From Streptococcus equinus (lineage in GTDB: Bacteria; Bacillota; Bacilli; Lactobacillales; Streptococcaceae): a stretch of 64,000 nucleotides of DNA. The stretch covers positions 1 to 64,000 of the forward strand of contig NZ_FNKE01000002.1 in NCBI RefSeq assembly GCF_900101445.1, written 5' to 3'. The translations under genes and the position numbers were made by a program. Below the pieces are notes generated by a model. It was not told where the DNA came from. It made no database searches and saw only the letters and a program-made list of their open reading frames with translations. Shown here one piece after another: positions 54,946-64,000 of the stretch (the first letter of the stretch is position 1; every line of letters begins with the position of its first letter).

Positions 54946-57447
54946 ATGGCAACTTATAATCACAAAGAGATTGAGAAAAAATGGCAGGCCTTTTGGGCTG
55001 ATAACCATACTTTTAAAACAGGAACAGATGCGGATAAACCAAACTTCTACGCATTAGACATGTTCCCATACCCATCTGGAGCTGGTCTTCACGTAGGACA
55101 CCCAGAAGGATACACTGCGACTGATATTCTTAGCCGTTTTAAACGTGCTCAAGGTTACAACGTGCTTCACCCAATGGGTTGGGATGCTTTTGGTCTTCCA
55201 GCAGAACAATACGCAATGGACACTGGTAATGACCCAGCTGAATTTACAGCTAAAAACATTGCCAACTTCAAACGTCAAATCAACTCACTTGGTTTCTCAT
55301 ATGACTGGGATCGCGAAGTGAACACAACTGACCCTAACTACTACAAATGGACTCAGTGGATTTTCACAAAATTGTATGAAAAAGGTTTGGCATACGAAGC
55401 TGAAGTGCCAGTTAACTGGGTTGAAGAATTAGGTACAGCTATCGCCAACGAAGAAGTGCTTCCTGACGGAACATCTGAACGTGGTGGTTACCCAGTTGTC
55501 CGCAAACCAATGCGTCAATGGATGCTTAAAATCACAGCATACGCAGAACGTTTGCTTGAAGACTTGGATGATCTTGATTGGCCAGAATCAATCAAAGACA
55601 TGCAACGTAACTGGATTGGTAAATCAACTGGTGCTAATGTTACTTTCAAAGTAAAAGATACTGATAAAGACTTCACTGTCTTTACAACTCGTCCAGATAC
55701 ACTATTTGGTGCAACTTACGCTGTTTTGGCACCAGAACACCCACTTGTTGAAGCAATTACAACACCTGAACAAGCACAAGCTGTTGCTGATTACAAACAC
55801 CAAGCAAGTCTTAAATCTGACCTTGCTCGTACAGACCTTGCTAAAGAAAAAACTGGTGTTTGGACTGGTAGCTACGCTATCAACCCAGTTAATGGTAAAG
55901 AAATGCCAATCTGGATTGCTGACTATGTTCTTGTAAGCTACGGAACTGGTGCTATCATGGCTGTTCCTGCCCACGATACACGTGACTGGGAATTTGCAAA
56001 ACAATTTAACCTAGAAATCATTCCAGTTCTTGAAGGTGGAAATGTTGAAGAAGAAGCTTACACAGAAGATGGACTTCACATCAACTCTGGTGTCCTAGAT
56101 GGTCTTGATAAAGCGCAAGCTATTGACAAAATGGTCGAATGGCTTGAAGCAGAAGGTGTTGGTAATAAGAAAGTAACTTACCGTCTTCGTGACTGGCTCT
56201 TCTCACGTCAACGTTATTGGGGTGAACCAATCCCAATCATCCACTGGGAAGATGGTACAACAACAGCTGTTCCAGAAGATCAACTTCCACTTGTATTGCC
56301 AGTAACAAAAGATATCAAACCTTCAGGTACAGGTGAATCACCACTTGCTAACTTGACTGATTGGCTTGAAGTTACACGTGAAGACGGTGTTAAAGGTCGT
56401 CGTGAAACAAATACAATGCCTCAATGGGCTGGTTCAAGCTGGTACTTCCTACGTTACATTGATCCACACAACGATGAAAAATTGGCTGATGAAGAGCTTC
56501 TAAAAGCTTGGTTGCCAGTTGATATCTACATCGGTGGCGCTGAGCACGCTGTGCTTCACCTTCTCTACGCTCGTTTCTGGCACAAATTCCTTTATGATTT
56601 AGGTGTTGTTCCAACCAAAGAACCATTCCAAAAACTCTTTAACCAAGGTATGATTTTGGGAACAAGCTACCGCGATCACCGTGGTGCTCTTGTAGCAACT
56701 GATAAAGTTGAAAAACGTGACGGTTCATTCTTCCATATCGAAACTGGTGAAGAACTTGAACAAGCCCCAGCTAAAATGTCTAAATCACTTAAAAATGTTG
56801 TTAACCCAGATGACGTCGTTGAACGTTACGGTGCTGATACACTTCGTGTATACGAAATGTTCATGGGACCACTTGACGCTTCAATCGCTTGGTCTGAAGA
56901 AGGTCTTGAAGGCTCACGTAAATTCCTCGACCGCGTTTACCGCTTGTTGACAACAAAAGAAGTTGTTGCAGAAAACAACGGCAACTTGGATAAAGTTTAT
57001 AACGAAACTGTCAAAGCTGTCACTGAACAACTTGAAGCAATGAAATTCAACACAGCTATCGCACAATTGATGGTCTTCGTTAACGCTGCTAACAAAGAAG
57101 ATAAACTCTTTGCTGACTACGCTAAAGGCTTTGTACAATTGTTAGCACCATTTGCACCACACCTTTCAGAAGAATTGTGGCAAACATTGACACAATCAGG
57201 TGAATCAATTTCATACGTTGCATGGCCAACATGGGACGAATCAAAACTCGTTGAAAACGACGTTGAAATTGTTATCCAAATCAAAGGTAAAGTTCGTGCG
57301 AAACTTGTTGTACCAAAAGATTCAAGCCGTGAAGAACTTGAAAAACTTGCTCTTGAAAACGAAAAAATCCAAGCTGAAATCGCTGGTAAAGACATTATCA
57401 AAGTGATTGCCGTGCCTAACAAACTTGTTAACATTGTAGTAAAATAA
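54946..57447 (+). CDS. leuS: Leucyl-tRNA synthetase
   Basis: Class I synthetase of 833 aa. The HIGH motif is HVGHPEGYT near residue 48, the editing domain lies around 220-420 ([12 protein letters not shown]) and the KMSKS motif is AKMSKSLKN near residue 610. It charges tRNA-Leu. The promoter has TATAAT at 54907-54912. Only 118 bases separate it from the upstream gene, so no T-box is present. Confidence 0.97.
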   Translation: MATYNHKEIEKKWQAFWADNHTFKTGTDADKPNFYALDMFPYPSGAGLHVGHPEGYTATDILSRFKRAQGYNVLHPMGWDAFGLPAEQYAMDTGNDPAEFTAKNIANFKRQINSLGFSYDWDREVNTTDPNYYKWTQWIFTKLYEKGLAYEAEVPVNWVEELGTAIANEEVLPDGTSERGGYPVVRKPMRQWMLKITAYAERLLEDLDDLDWPESIKDMQRNWIGKSTGANVTFKVKDTDKDFTVFTTRPDTLFGATYAVLAPEHPLVEAITTPEQAQAVADYKHQASLKSDLARTDLAKEKTGVWTGSYAINPVNGKEMPIWIADYVLVSYGTGAIMAVPAHDTRDWEFAKQFNLEIIPVLEGGNVEEEAYTEDGLHINSGVLDGLDKAQAIDKMVEWLEAEGVGNKKVTYRLRDWLFSRQRYWGEPIPIIHWEDGTTTAVPEDQLPLVLPVTKDIKPSGTGESPLANLTDWLEVTREDGVKGRRETNTMPQWAGSSWYFLRYIDPHNDEKLADEELLKAWLPVDIYIGGAEHAVLHLLYARFWHKFLYDLGVVPTKEPFQKLFNQGMILGTSYRDHRGALVATDKVEKRDGSFFHIETGEELEQAPAKMSKSLKNVVNPDDVVERYGADTLRVYEMFMGPLDASIAWSEEGLEGSRKFLDRVYRLLTTKEVVAENNGNLDKVYNETVKAVTEQLEAMKFNTAIAQLMVFVNAANKEDKLFADYAKGFVQLLAPFAPHLSEELWQTLTQSGESISYVAWPTWDESKLVENDVEIVIQIKGKVRAKLVVPKDSSREELEKLALENEKIQAEIAGKDIIKVIAVPNKLVNIVVK

Positions 57448-57460
57448 GTTTAAATAGATG

Positions 57461-57489
57461 AATCCTGTCCTTAAGGGCAGGATTTTTTT
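57461..57489 (+). terminator. leuS terminator
   Basis: AATCCTG-CC-TTAA-GG-CAGGATT, with a small mismatch, is followed by seven T. Confidence 0.85.
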
Positions 57490-57549
57490 GTTGGTAAAAA
57501 CTGAGTTTTAGTAAAACCTTGCAGACAGATTTAACTTGTGCTAAACTTA

Positions 57550-57561
57550 ATGTACGTACAT
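57550..57561 (+). promoter_or_regulatory. AraR operator of araR
   Basis: The perfect palindrome ATGTACGTACAT lies 18 bases before the araR start and resembles known AraR boxes. It implies autoregulation. Confidence 0.75.
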
Positions 57562-57578
57562 GTTGGAAGGAGAAAATG

Positions 57579-58652
57579 ATGGTAGCTAAGTATCAGAAAC
57601 TTGCAGATGATCTTTTAGAAAAAATTCTAGCTGGTGAGTATCCCATTGGAAGTGTGATTCCGCCAGAAAGTAAACTGCAAGAGATTTATCAAGTTAGCCG
57701 ACATACTGTGCGACAAGCCCTTAGTTTATTGATTCAAAAAGGTTATCTAAAAGCTGAAAAAGGTTCAGGAACTTTTGTTTTGAATTATAAAGATGCGTTA
57801 AAAAATAAACCTCAATCCACTAAAACAATTGGTGTTATTACGACTTATCTATCTGATTATATTTTTCCAACGATTATTGAAGGGATAGAAGAAGTGCTTC
57901 GTGAACACGGCTATTCGTTAATGTTAAATGCGACCAATAATGATCCTGCGCAAGAGGAGGAATGCCTCAAGAGCATGATTTCTCAAGGGGTTGATGGCTT
58001 TTTGGTTGAACCGACATCAAGTAATGAATACAATCCTAATATCGCCTACTATTCACAATTAAAAGAGCAAGGAATTCCCGTTTATTTTTTGAATGCTTGC
58101 TATGATATGCTAGATGTTCCATATGCTAGTCTTGATGATGAGCAGGCTGGTTATGAAGCGACAAAATATCTTATTAGTAAAGGTCATACTAAGATTGGTC
58201 TTATTGCAAAAATGGATGATATGCAAGGTAAATTGCGTATGAAGGGCTTTATCAAGATGCACGAAGAAGCTGGATTGCCTTTCCAATCTCGTTATATTGC
58301 GACTTTTACGACTAAAAATCAAAAAGAAGTTGTTACACATTACGTTGAAGATATTTTAACCGCTGATGATGCTCCAACAGCTATTGTCTGCTACAATGAC
58401 CAAGTGGCAAGTCAACTAATTCAAGCTTTGCGCGAAGTTGATTTAACAGTTCCTAAAGATATCTCATTGGTTAGTCACGATAATTCATATTTGGCTCAAG
58501 CGCAACTGATTACAAGTGTAAAACACCCTAAGAAGCAGCTTGGTCAAGAGGCTGCGCAACAATTAATCAATGCTATCGAAAAGAATACTGAGATGGCAAC
58601 GATTCTTTATGCGCCTGAGGTGATTGAACGAGATTCTGTAAAAGAACTTTAA
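57579..58652 (+). CDS. araR: Arabinose-responsive repressor AraR
   Basis: Regulator of 357 aa: an N-terminal GntR winged helix (IPPESKLQEIYQVSRHTVRQALSLLIQKGYLKAEKGSGTFV, residues about 27-67) joined to a LacI/PBP1-type sugar-binding domain (from about 83). This combination is characteristic of AraR, which releases DNA when arabinose binds. Two ATGs are adjacent; the second (57579) has the better spacing from AAGGAG. It lies directly upstream of araBDA, with operators before both units. Confidence 0.92.
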   Translation: MVAKYQKLADDLLEKILAGEYPIGSVIPPESKLQEIYQVSRHTVRQALSLLIQKGYLKAEKGSGTFVLNYKDALKNKPQSTKTIGVITTYLSDYIFPTIIEGIEEVLREHGYSLMLNATNNDPAQEEECLKSMISQGVDGFLVEPTSSNEYNPNIAYYSQLKEQGIPVYFLNACYDMLDVPYASLDDEQAGYEATKYLISKGHTKIGLIAKMDDMQGKLRMKGFIKMHEEAGLPFQSRYIATFTTKNQKEVVTHYVEDILTADDAPTAIVCYNDQVASQLIQALREVDLTVPKDISLVSHDNSYLAQAQLITSVKHPKKQLGQEAAQQLINAIEKNTEMATILYAPEVIERDSVKEL

Positions 58653-58694
58653 AAATTTTTTGAAGTTAAAAAATGATAGAAAAAGCTTGATGCT

Positions 58695-58717
58695 GTCCCA
58701 TTTATGGGACTTTTTTT
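58695..58717 (+). terminator. araR terminator
   Basis: GTCCCA-TTTA-TGGGAC is followed by seven T. Confidence 0.85.
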
Positions 58718-58734
58718 GTGTCTCAATCCATTTT

Positions 58735-58816
58735 ATGTCCGAACAAATTTAAAAATATTTATTTACATGTCCGAACATAAGTGTTATAATAATCTCGAAA
58801 AATGAAAACGGATACA
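58735..58816 (+). promoter_or_regulatory. araBDA promoter with two AraR boxes and a cre
   Basis: The boxes ATGTCCGAACA (58735-58745) and ATGTCCGAACAT (58767-58778) are 32 bases apart, about three helical turns. The promoter is TTTACA (58762-58767), 17 bases, TATAAT (58785-58790); the second box lies between the two hexamers. TGAAAACGGATACA (58803-58816) fits cre at 13 of 14 positions, downstream of the start. This predicts induction by arabinose and repression by glucose. Confidence 0.8.
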
Positions 58817-58830
58817 AAGGAGGGCTATCC

Positions 58831-60417
58831 ATGGTGCATGTTATTGATGACATTAAAAATGGTCACGTATCACTAGGGGTTGAATTTGGCTCAACCCGCA
58901 TAAAATCAGTGTTAATTGATAGCAAGCAAAGACCGATTGCTTCTGGAAGTTACAATTGGGAAAATAAACTTATTGATGGAATCTGGACATATTCACTAGA
59001 AGATATATGGACAGGTTTGCAGACATCTTATCGAAACTTAAAAGCAGATGTTGCTAAGAAATATCAAGTTCCACTTAAAAAGATCGGACAGATTGGTTTT
59101 AGTGCGATGATGCACGGCTACATGGCTTTTGACAAAGAAGGTAACCTGCTCGTTCCATTTAGAACTTGGCGAAATACCATCACAGCTCAAGCTGCTAAGG
59201 AATTAAGTGATTTATTTGATTTTAATATTCCAGAACGTTGGAGCATCGCTCATCTCTATCAAGCGATGTTAAACAACGAAGAACACGTTCCAAATATTGA
59301 TTACCTTACAACTTTAGCTGGTTACATTCACTGGCAATTGACTGGTGAAAAAGTCTTAGGTGTTGGAGATGCTTCAGGGATGTTTCCGATTGATTCAGAG
59401 ACAGGTGATTATAATCAAGAATTCTTGAATCTTTTTGCTAAGAAAATTGAATCTTACGATGTTTCATGGCAATTAAAAGACTTGTTGCCAAAAGTTTTAA
59501 CAGCAGGTACGGTAGCTGGTGTTTTGACAGAAGAAGGCGCTAAACTTCTAGACCCAAGTGGTGAATTGGAAGCAGGCTCACAACTTTGCCCACCAGAAGG
59601 TGATGCCGGAACTGGTATGGTAGCGACAAATAGTGTGGCTAAACGAACTGGTAACGTCTCAGCAGGAACATCAATTTTTGCCATGATTGTTCTTGAAAAA
59701 GCATTGAAGAAACTTCATCCAGAAATCGATATCGTCACAACACCGGCTGGTGATTCGGTAGCTATGGTTCACGCTAATAACTGTACGTCTGATATCAATG
59801 CTTGGGTGAAAATGTTCCAAGAATTCTCAGGCTTGTGTGGTAAACCAATTAGTACAGCTTACATTTATCCACTTCTTTTCAACACAGCTTTGTCAGGTGA
59901 TAAAGACTGTGGTGGTGTTCTAAGCTACGGTTATTACTCAGGTGAAAGCATCACAAATATCAACGAAGGTCGTCCAGTTCTTGTTCGCACACCAGATAGC
60001 AACTTCAATGTTTCAAATTTGATGCGCAGCCACATTCTATCAGCATTCTCAACACTTGCAATTGGGATGGAAATCTTGGTTGATGAAGAAAATATTCAAA
60101 TTGATAAAATTCTTGGTCATGGTGGTATTTTCAAAACGCCTAAAGTTGGTCAAAAGTTGTTAGCAGCTGCGATTAACAGTCCAGTATCTGTAATGGAAAC
60201 AGCTGGTGAAGGTGGTGCTTGGGGAATTGCTCTCCTTGCAGATTATATGACTCACACTGAACGTTCACTTGCTGATTATCTTGAAGAAGTTGTTTTTGCA
60301 GATGCTGATGTAGCAACTATTGAACCAGATGCTGCAGATGTCGAAGGCTTTAAAGCTTTCTTGGAAAAATACAAAAAGGGATTAGCTGTTGAACGAGCAG
60401 CGGTTGAAACGATTTAG
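58831..60417 (+). CDS. araB: L-ribulokinase, FGGY family
   Basis: FGGY carbohydrate kinase of 528 aa with the phosphate loop [14 protein letters not shown] near the start, GTSIFAM and the C-terminal [13 protein letters not shown]. It differs in sequence from the B. subtilis AraB type and resembles the lactic acid bacterial form. Within an araR-B-D-A cluster L-ribulose is the natural substrate. RBS AAAGGAGGG; nine bases before araD. Confidence 0.9.
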   Translation: MVHVIDDIKNGHVSLGVEFGSTRIKSVLIDSKQRPIASGSYNWENKLIDGIWTYSLEDIWTGLQTSYRNLKADVAKKYQVPLKKIGQIGFSAMMHGYMAFDKEGNLLVPFRTWRNTITAQAAKELSDLFDFNIPERWSIAHLYQAMLNNEEHVPNIDYLTTLAGYIHWQLTGEKVLGVGDASGMFPIDSETGDYNQEFLNLFAKKIESYDVSWQLKDLLPKVLTAGTVAGVLTEEGAKLLDPSGELEAGSQLCPPEGDAGTGMVATNSVAKRTGNVSAGTSIFAMIVLEKALKKLHPEIDIVTTPAGDSVAMVHANNCTSDINAWVKMFQEFSGLCGKPISTAYIYPLLFNTALSGDKDCGGVLSYGYYSGESITNINEGRPVLVRTPDSNFNVSNLMRSHILSAFSTLAIGMEILVDEENIQIDKILGHGGIFKTPKVGQKLLAAAINSPVSVMETAGEGGAWGIALLADYMTHTERSLADYLEEVVFADADVATIEPDAADVEGFKAFLEKYKKGLAVERAAVETI

Positions 60418-60426
60418 GAGAAAGAC

Positions 60427-61128
60427 ATGTTAGAAGATTTAAAAGAAAAAGTCTATCAAGCTAACTTGGAATTACCAAAACGTCACCTTATCCAATACAC
60501 ATGGGGAAATGTCAGTGAGGTTGACCGTGAGTCAGGACTCTTTGTCATCAAACCATCAGGTGTTGATTATGACAAGATGACAGCAGATGATATGGTGGTT
60601 TGTGATTTTGATGGAAATGTTGTTGAAGGTGACCTTCGACCATCATCAGATATGCCAACCCATGCGGTGCTCTACAAAACTTACCCAGAGATTGGTGGTA
60701 TCGTTCATACTCACTCACCTTGGGCAGCAAGTTGGGCACAGTCAGGACAAGACGTTCCAGCAATGGGAACCACTCATGCGGATACCTTTTACGGTTCAGT
60801 TCCTTGCGCGCGTTTCTTAACCAAAGAAGAATTAGATGCAGGATATGAACACGAAACGGGTAATGTCATCGTAGAAACATTTACCGAACGTGGCTTGGAT
60901 CCGATGGCAGTACCTGGAGTACTTTTGCAAGGTCATGGCCCATTTACTTGGGGAACAGATGCTTATGATGCTGTCATGCACGCAGTGGTCTTGGAAGAAG
61001 TTTGTCGCATGAATGCTATCACACGTTTCCTAAACCCATTTGCACCAGAGTTGCCACAATACATCTCTGATAAGCACTATAACCGTAAACATGGTAAAAA
61101 TGCCTATTATGGTCAAGCAAATCGTTAA
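60427..61128 (+). CDS. araD: L-ribulose-5-phosphate 4-epimerase
   Basis: Class II aldolase-fold epimerase of 233 aa that makes D-xylulose-5-phosphate. Motifs: [22 protein letters not shown], metal-binding [12 protein letters not shown] and the later His in [11 protein letters not shown]. It is placed between araB and araA with an AGGAGAAAG RBS. Its product is the substrate of the phosphoketolase encoded downstream. Confidence 0.95.
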   Translation: MLEDLKEKVYQANLELPKRHLIQYTWGNVSEVDRESGLFVIKPSGVDYDKMTADDMVVCDFDGNVVEGDLRPSSDMPTHAVLYKTYPEIGGIVHTHSPWAASWAQSGQDVPAMGTTHADTFYGSVPCARFLTKEELDAGYEHETGNVIVETFTERGLDPMAVPGVLLQGHGPFTWGTDAYDAVMHAVVLEEVCRMNAITRFLNPFAPELPQYISDKHYNRKHGKNAYYGQANR

Positions 61129-61171
61129 CTTATGATTAATCATTAAAAAGGAAATAAAAAGGAGAAATATT

Positions 61172-62596
61172 ATGTTAGAAGCAAAAAAAGAATTTTGGTT
61201 TGTCGTTGGTTCACAACATTTGTATGGTGAAGATGCTCTTGAAGAAGTTAAAAAACATGCGCGTGAAATGGTCGCAACTTTGAATGCTAGCGGTAACCTT
61301 CCTTATCCACTTGTTTTCCAAGAAGAATTGGCTGTTTCAGCTGACAACATCACAAAATTGATGAAAGAAATCAACTACCGTGATGAAGTTGCTGGTGTTA
61401 TCACTTGGATGCACACATTCTCACCTGCTAAAATGTGGATTCGCGGAACAAAATTGCTTCAAAAACCATTGCTACATTTGGCAACACAATTTAACGAATC
61501 TATTCCTTGGGCAACCATTGACATGGATTTCATGAACTTGAATCAATCAGCTCACGGTGATCGTGAATATGGTTATATTAACGCTCGTCTTCAAAAAAAT
61601 AATAAAGTCGTTGTTGGTTACTGGAAAAATGAAAATGTTCAGAAACAAATCGGTGACTGGATGGATGTTGCCGTAGCTTACAATGCTGGATTTGAAATTA
61701 AAGTTGCTCGTTTTGGTGATAACATGCGTAATGTGGCGGTTACAGATGGTGATAAAATCGAAGCACAAATCAAATTTGGTTGGACTGTTGATTACTTTGG
61801 TATCGGTGATTTGGTTGAAGTGATTAATCAAGTCACTGACGAAGAAGTTGATGCTCTTTTTGCAGAATACAAAGAACTTTATGATTTTGATTATGGTGAC
61901 TATGATGTTGAAACTTGGGAAAGCCATGTTAAAGAACAAGCGCGTTATGAAATTGCTTTGAAACGTTTCTTGGATGCTGGTGGCTACACTGCCTTCTCAG
62001 ATAACTTTGAAGACCTTCATGGTATGAAACAACTTCCTGGTCTTGCTGTTCAACGTTTGATGGCACAAGGTTATGGTTTTGCTGGTGAAGGTGACTGGAA
62101 AACAGCTGCGCTTGACCGCTTTATGAAAGTAATGTCTCATAACCAAAGCACTGGATTTATGGAAGATTACACTTATGAACTTGCTGTAGGTAAAGAAGCC
62201 GCTCTTGAATCTCACATGCTTGAAGTTGACCCAACTCTTGCTCACAACAAACCAAAAATCAGTGTTAACCCACTTGGTATCGGTGGTAAAGAAGACCCAG
62301 CTCGTTTGATCTTTGATGGTAAAGCTGGCGCTGGTGTGGTTGTGTCAATGGCAGACTTCGGAACAAACTTCAAACTTTTGATTAACGAAGTTGAAGCCTT
62401 CGAACCAACAGAAGCTGCACCCAACCTTCCAGTAGCACGCGTTCTTTGGGAAGTCAAACCAAACTTCCACGAAGGTGTGAAATCTTGGATTGAAGCTGGT
62501 GGCGGTCACCACACAGTTGTTTCACTTAACGCTACATCTGACCAAGTTGTTGCTTGGGCTAAAATGGTCGGCGTAGATTATGTAGTTATTAAATAA
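61172..62596 (+). CDS. araA: L-arabinose isomerase
   Basis: Isomerase of 474 aa converting L-arabinose to L-ribulose, first step of the pathway. It starts [19 protein letters not shown] and has the conserved active-site region around [24 protein letters not shown] and HHTVVSLNA. It is the third gene of the operon, after a 43-base gap with its own AAGGAG. A weak terminator follows. Confidence 0.96.
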   Translation: MLEAKKEFWFVVGSQHLYGEDALEEVKKHAREMVATLNASGNLPYPLVFQEELAVSADNITKLMKEINYRDEVAGVITWMHTFSPAKMWIRGTKLLQKPLLHLATQFNESIPWATIDMDFMNLNQSAHGDREYGYINARLQKNNKVVVGYWKNENVQKQIGDWMDVAVAYNAGFEIKVARFGDNMRNVAVTDGDKIEAQIKFGWTVDYFGIGDLVEVINQVTDEEVDALFAEYKELYDFDYGDYDVETWESHVKEQARYEIALKRFLDAGGYTAFSDNFEDLHGMKQLPGLAVQRLMAQGYGFAGEGDWKTAALDRFMKVMSHNQSTGFMEDYTYELAVGKEAALESHMLEVDPTLAHNKPKISVNPLGIGGKEDPARLIFDGKAGAGVVVSMADFGTNFKLLINEVEAFEPTEAAPNLPVARVLWEVKPNFHEGVKSWIEAGGGHHTVVSLNATSDQVVAWAKMVGVDYVVIK

Positions 62597-62645
62597 TCTT
62601 TAATAAAAAAGAAAACACTCCTCCCTCTTATTTATTTGTGTAGAT

Positions 62646-62685
62646 GGGAGATGGATTGTATGCAGTCTTTCTCCCGTTATTTTTT
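62646..62685 (+). terminator. Weak terminator between araA and the phosphoketolase gene
   Basis: GGGAGA (62646-62651) pairs with TCTCCC (62670-62675), then GTTATTTTTTT. The GGGAG arm can also pair with CTCCC further upstream (62621-62625), so termination may be partial. Confidence 0.45.
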
Positions 62686-62715
62686 TAAAAATTTTTAGAA
62701 AAGAAAGCGATGGTT

Positions 62716-64000
62716 ATGACAGACTATAATTCAAAAGAATACCTATCAAAAGTTGATGCTTGGTGGCGAGCAGCTAATTACATTTCAGTAGCGCAAATGT
62801 ATTTGAAAGATAATCCATTGATGCGTCGTGAAGTGACTAAAGAAGATGTTAAAGTTCACCCAATTGGTCACTGGGGAACAATTGCTGGGCAAAACTTTAT
62901 TTATGCTCACTTGAACCGTGTTATCAATAAATACGACCTTAACATGTTTTACATTGAAGGACCTGGTCACGGTGGACAAGTTATGGTTTCTAACTCATAC
63001 ATTGACGGTTCATATACTGAACGTTATCCACAAATTACACAAGATGAAGCAGGTCTTAAAAAACTTTGTAAAATCTTCTCATTCCCTGGCGGTATTGCCT
63101 CACACGCTGCGCCAGAAACACCAGGATCTATCCACGAAGGTGGTGAACTTGGTTATGCTCTTTCACATGCCACAGGTGCTATCCTTGATAATCCTGATGT
63201 GATTGCCGCAACTGTTATCGGTGATGGTGAAGCTGAAACTGGTCCACTTAATGCTGGTTGGTTCTCAAATACATTCATCAACCCAGTTAATGATGGTGCT
63301 GTTCTTCCAATCCTTTACCTAAATGGTGGTAAAATTCACAATCCAACAATTCTTGCTCGTAAAACTGATGAAGAGTTGACTCGTTTGTTTGAAGGATTTG
63401 GTTGGAAACCATACTTTGTAGAAGGTAAAGACCCTGAAGTCATTCACGGACAAATGGCAGAAACACTTGATGCGGTTATTGAAGAAATTAAAGCTATTCA
63501 AGCTGAAGCTCGTAAACACCCAGCGAAAGAAGCTACACAACCAGTTTGGCCAGTGCTTATTGTCCGCATTCCAAAAGGATGGACTGGTCCAAAAGAATGG
63601 AATGGTGAACCAATTGAAGGTGGTTTTCGTGCTCACCAAGTTCCAATTCCTGTTGAAGCAGGTCACATGGAATATATTGACCATTTGACAAGCTGGTTGA
63701 ATTCATATCGTCCAGAAGAACTCTTTGACGAAAAAGGTTACATCAAAGAAGAAATTCGTGCGATTTCACCAAAAGGTGACCGCCGTATGTCAATGAACCC
63801 AATCACTAATGCCGGTGTTGTTAAAAAACTTGACCTTGCTGATTGGCGCAAACATGCTATTGACACTACAAAACCTGGTAGCGTCATGAAACAAGATATG
63901 ATTGAATTTGGTAATTATGTTGCTGATTTGATGCAAGCAAACCCAGATAACTTCCGTATCTTTGGTCCTGATGAAACAAAATCAAATCGCTTGAACAATG
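62716..64000 (+). CDS. xfp: Xylulose-5-phosphate/fructose-6-phosphate phosphoketolase, N-terminal part
   Basis: Open frame of at least 428 codons that runs off the window; the full protein is usually near 800 aa. It is a thiamine-diphosphate enzyme splitting xylulose-5-phosphate to glyceraldehyde-3-phosphate and acetyl phosphate. Visible motifs are the start [34 protein letters not shown] and the ThDP-binding [13 protein letters not shown] 62716 has GAAAG eight bases upstream; ATG 62710 is in frame but too close. Its place behind araBDA gives the operon a phosphoketolase route. Confidence 0.93.
   Translation, partial: MTDYNSKEYLSKVDAWWRAANYISVAQMYLKDNPLMRREVTKEDVKVHPIGHWGTIAGQNFIYAHLNRVINKYDLNMFYIEGPGHGGQVMVSNSYIDGSYTERYPQITQDEAGLKKLCKIFSFPGGIASHAAPETPGSIHEGGELGYALSHATGAILDNPDVIAATVIGDGEAETGPLNAGWFSNTFINPVNDGAVLPILYLNGGKIHNPTILARKTDEELTRLFEGFGWKPYFVEGKDPEVIHGQMAETLDAVIEEIKAIQAEARKHPAKEATQPVWPVLIVRIPKGWTGPKEWNGEPIEGGFRAHQVPIPVEAGHMEYIDHLTSWLNSYRPEELFDEKGYIKEEIRAISPKGDRRMSMNPITNAGVVKKLDLADWRKHAIDTTKPGSVMKQDMIEFGNYVADLMQANPDNFRIFGPDETKSNRLNN

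Overview
The window is a low-GC Streptococcus chromosome segment. The gene order rRNA operon end, ispE, adcRCB, tyrS, pbp1b, rpoBC, DUF1033, comYA-G, ackA is a typical streptococcal backbone. A cell-wall fructanase beside levQRST and levDEFGX, together with an arabinose operon, suits the S. bovis/S. equinus group, but I can assign only the genus with confidence.

Layout. 1-310: end of an rrn operon (23S tail, 5S, tRNA-Asn). 0.5-4.7 kb: IspE, the zinc-responsive AdcR regulator with its operator, the AdcCB zinc importer, and TyrRS on the other strand. 4.9-14.9 kb: PBP1b, then RpoB and RpoC behind a structured leader. 15-21.4 kb: competence pseudopilus operon (comYA-G) with a perfect ComX cin-box, a methyltransferase and acetate kinase. 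21.5-27.8 kb: a self-regulated XRE/CPBP membrane cassette, ProC, PepA, a thioredoxin, YtpR, a competence-type SSB with its own cin-box, and a HAD phosphatase. 28-38.7 kb: fructan module, in which FruA cuts fructans outside the cell, LevQ/LevT/LevS/LevR sense the products, and LevDEFG imports and phosphorylates the sugar. 38.9-42.1 kb: an ABC transporter with its binding protein and permease fused, behind a leader that looks like a Tyr/Phe leader-peptide attenuator. 42.1-44.5 kb: groESL with CIRCE and an unusual structured insert between the genes. 44.6-48.3 kb: an Rgg regulator, a convergent 20-residue hydrophobic peptide gene, a roughly 540-nt structured RNA with its own terminator, a 26-residue membrane peptide and a TcaA-like membrane protein. 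48.4-57.4 kb: pseudouridine synthase, PBP2a, rpmG-secE-nusG, a voltage-sensor-type K+ channel, a patatin-like lipase and LeuRS. 57.5-64 kb: AraR, araBDA and the start of a phosphoketolase, giving a route from arabinose to xylulose-5-phosphate and acetyl phosphate. AckA, encoded 40 kb away, would complete ATP formation from that acetyl phosphate.

The most interesting parts lie between the annotated proteins. They are the Rgg/peptide/RNA locus at 45.5-46.5 kb, the leader-peptide attenuator at 38.97-39.22 kb, the groES-groEL insert at 42.5-42.9 kb, and the candidate attenuators ahead of rpoB, nusG and tyrS. No CRISPR array, transposase, prophage or complete insertion sequence was seen.
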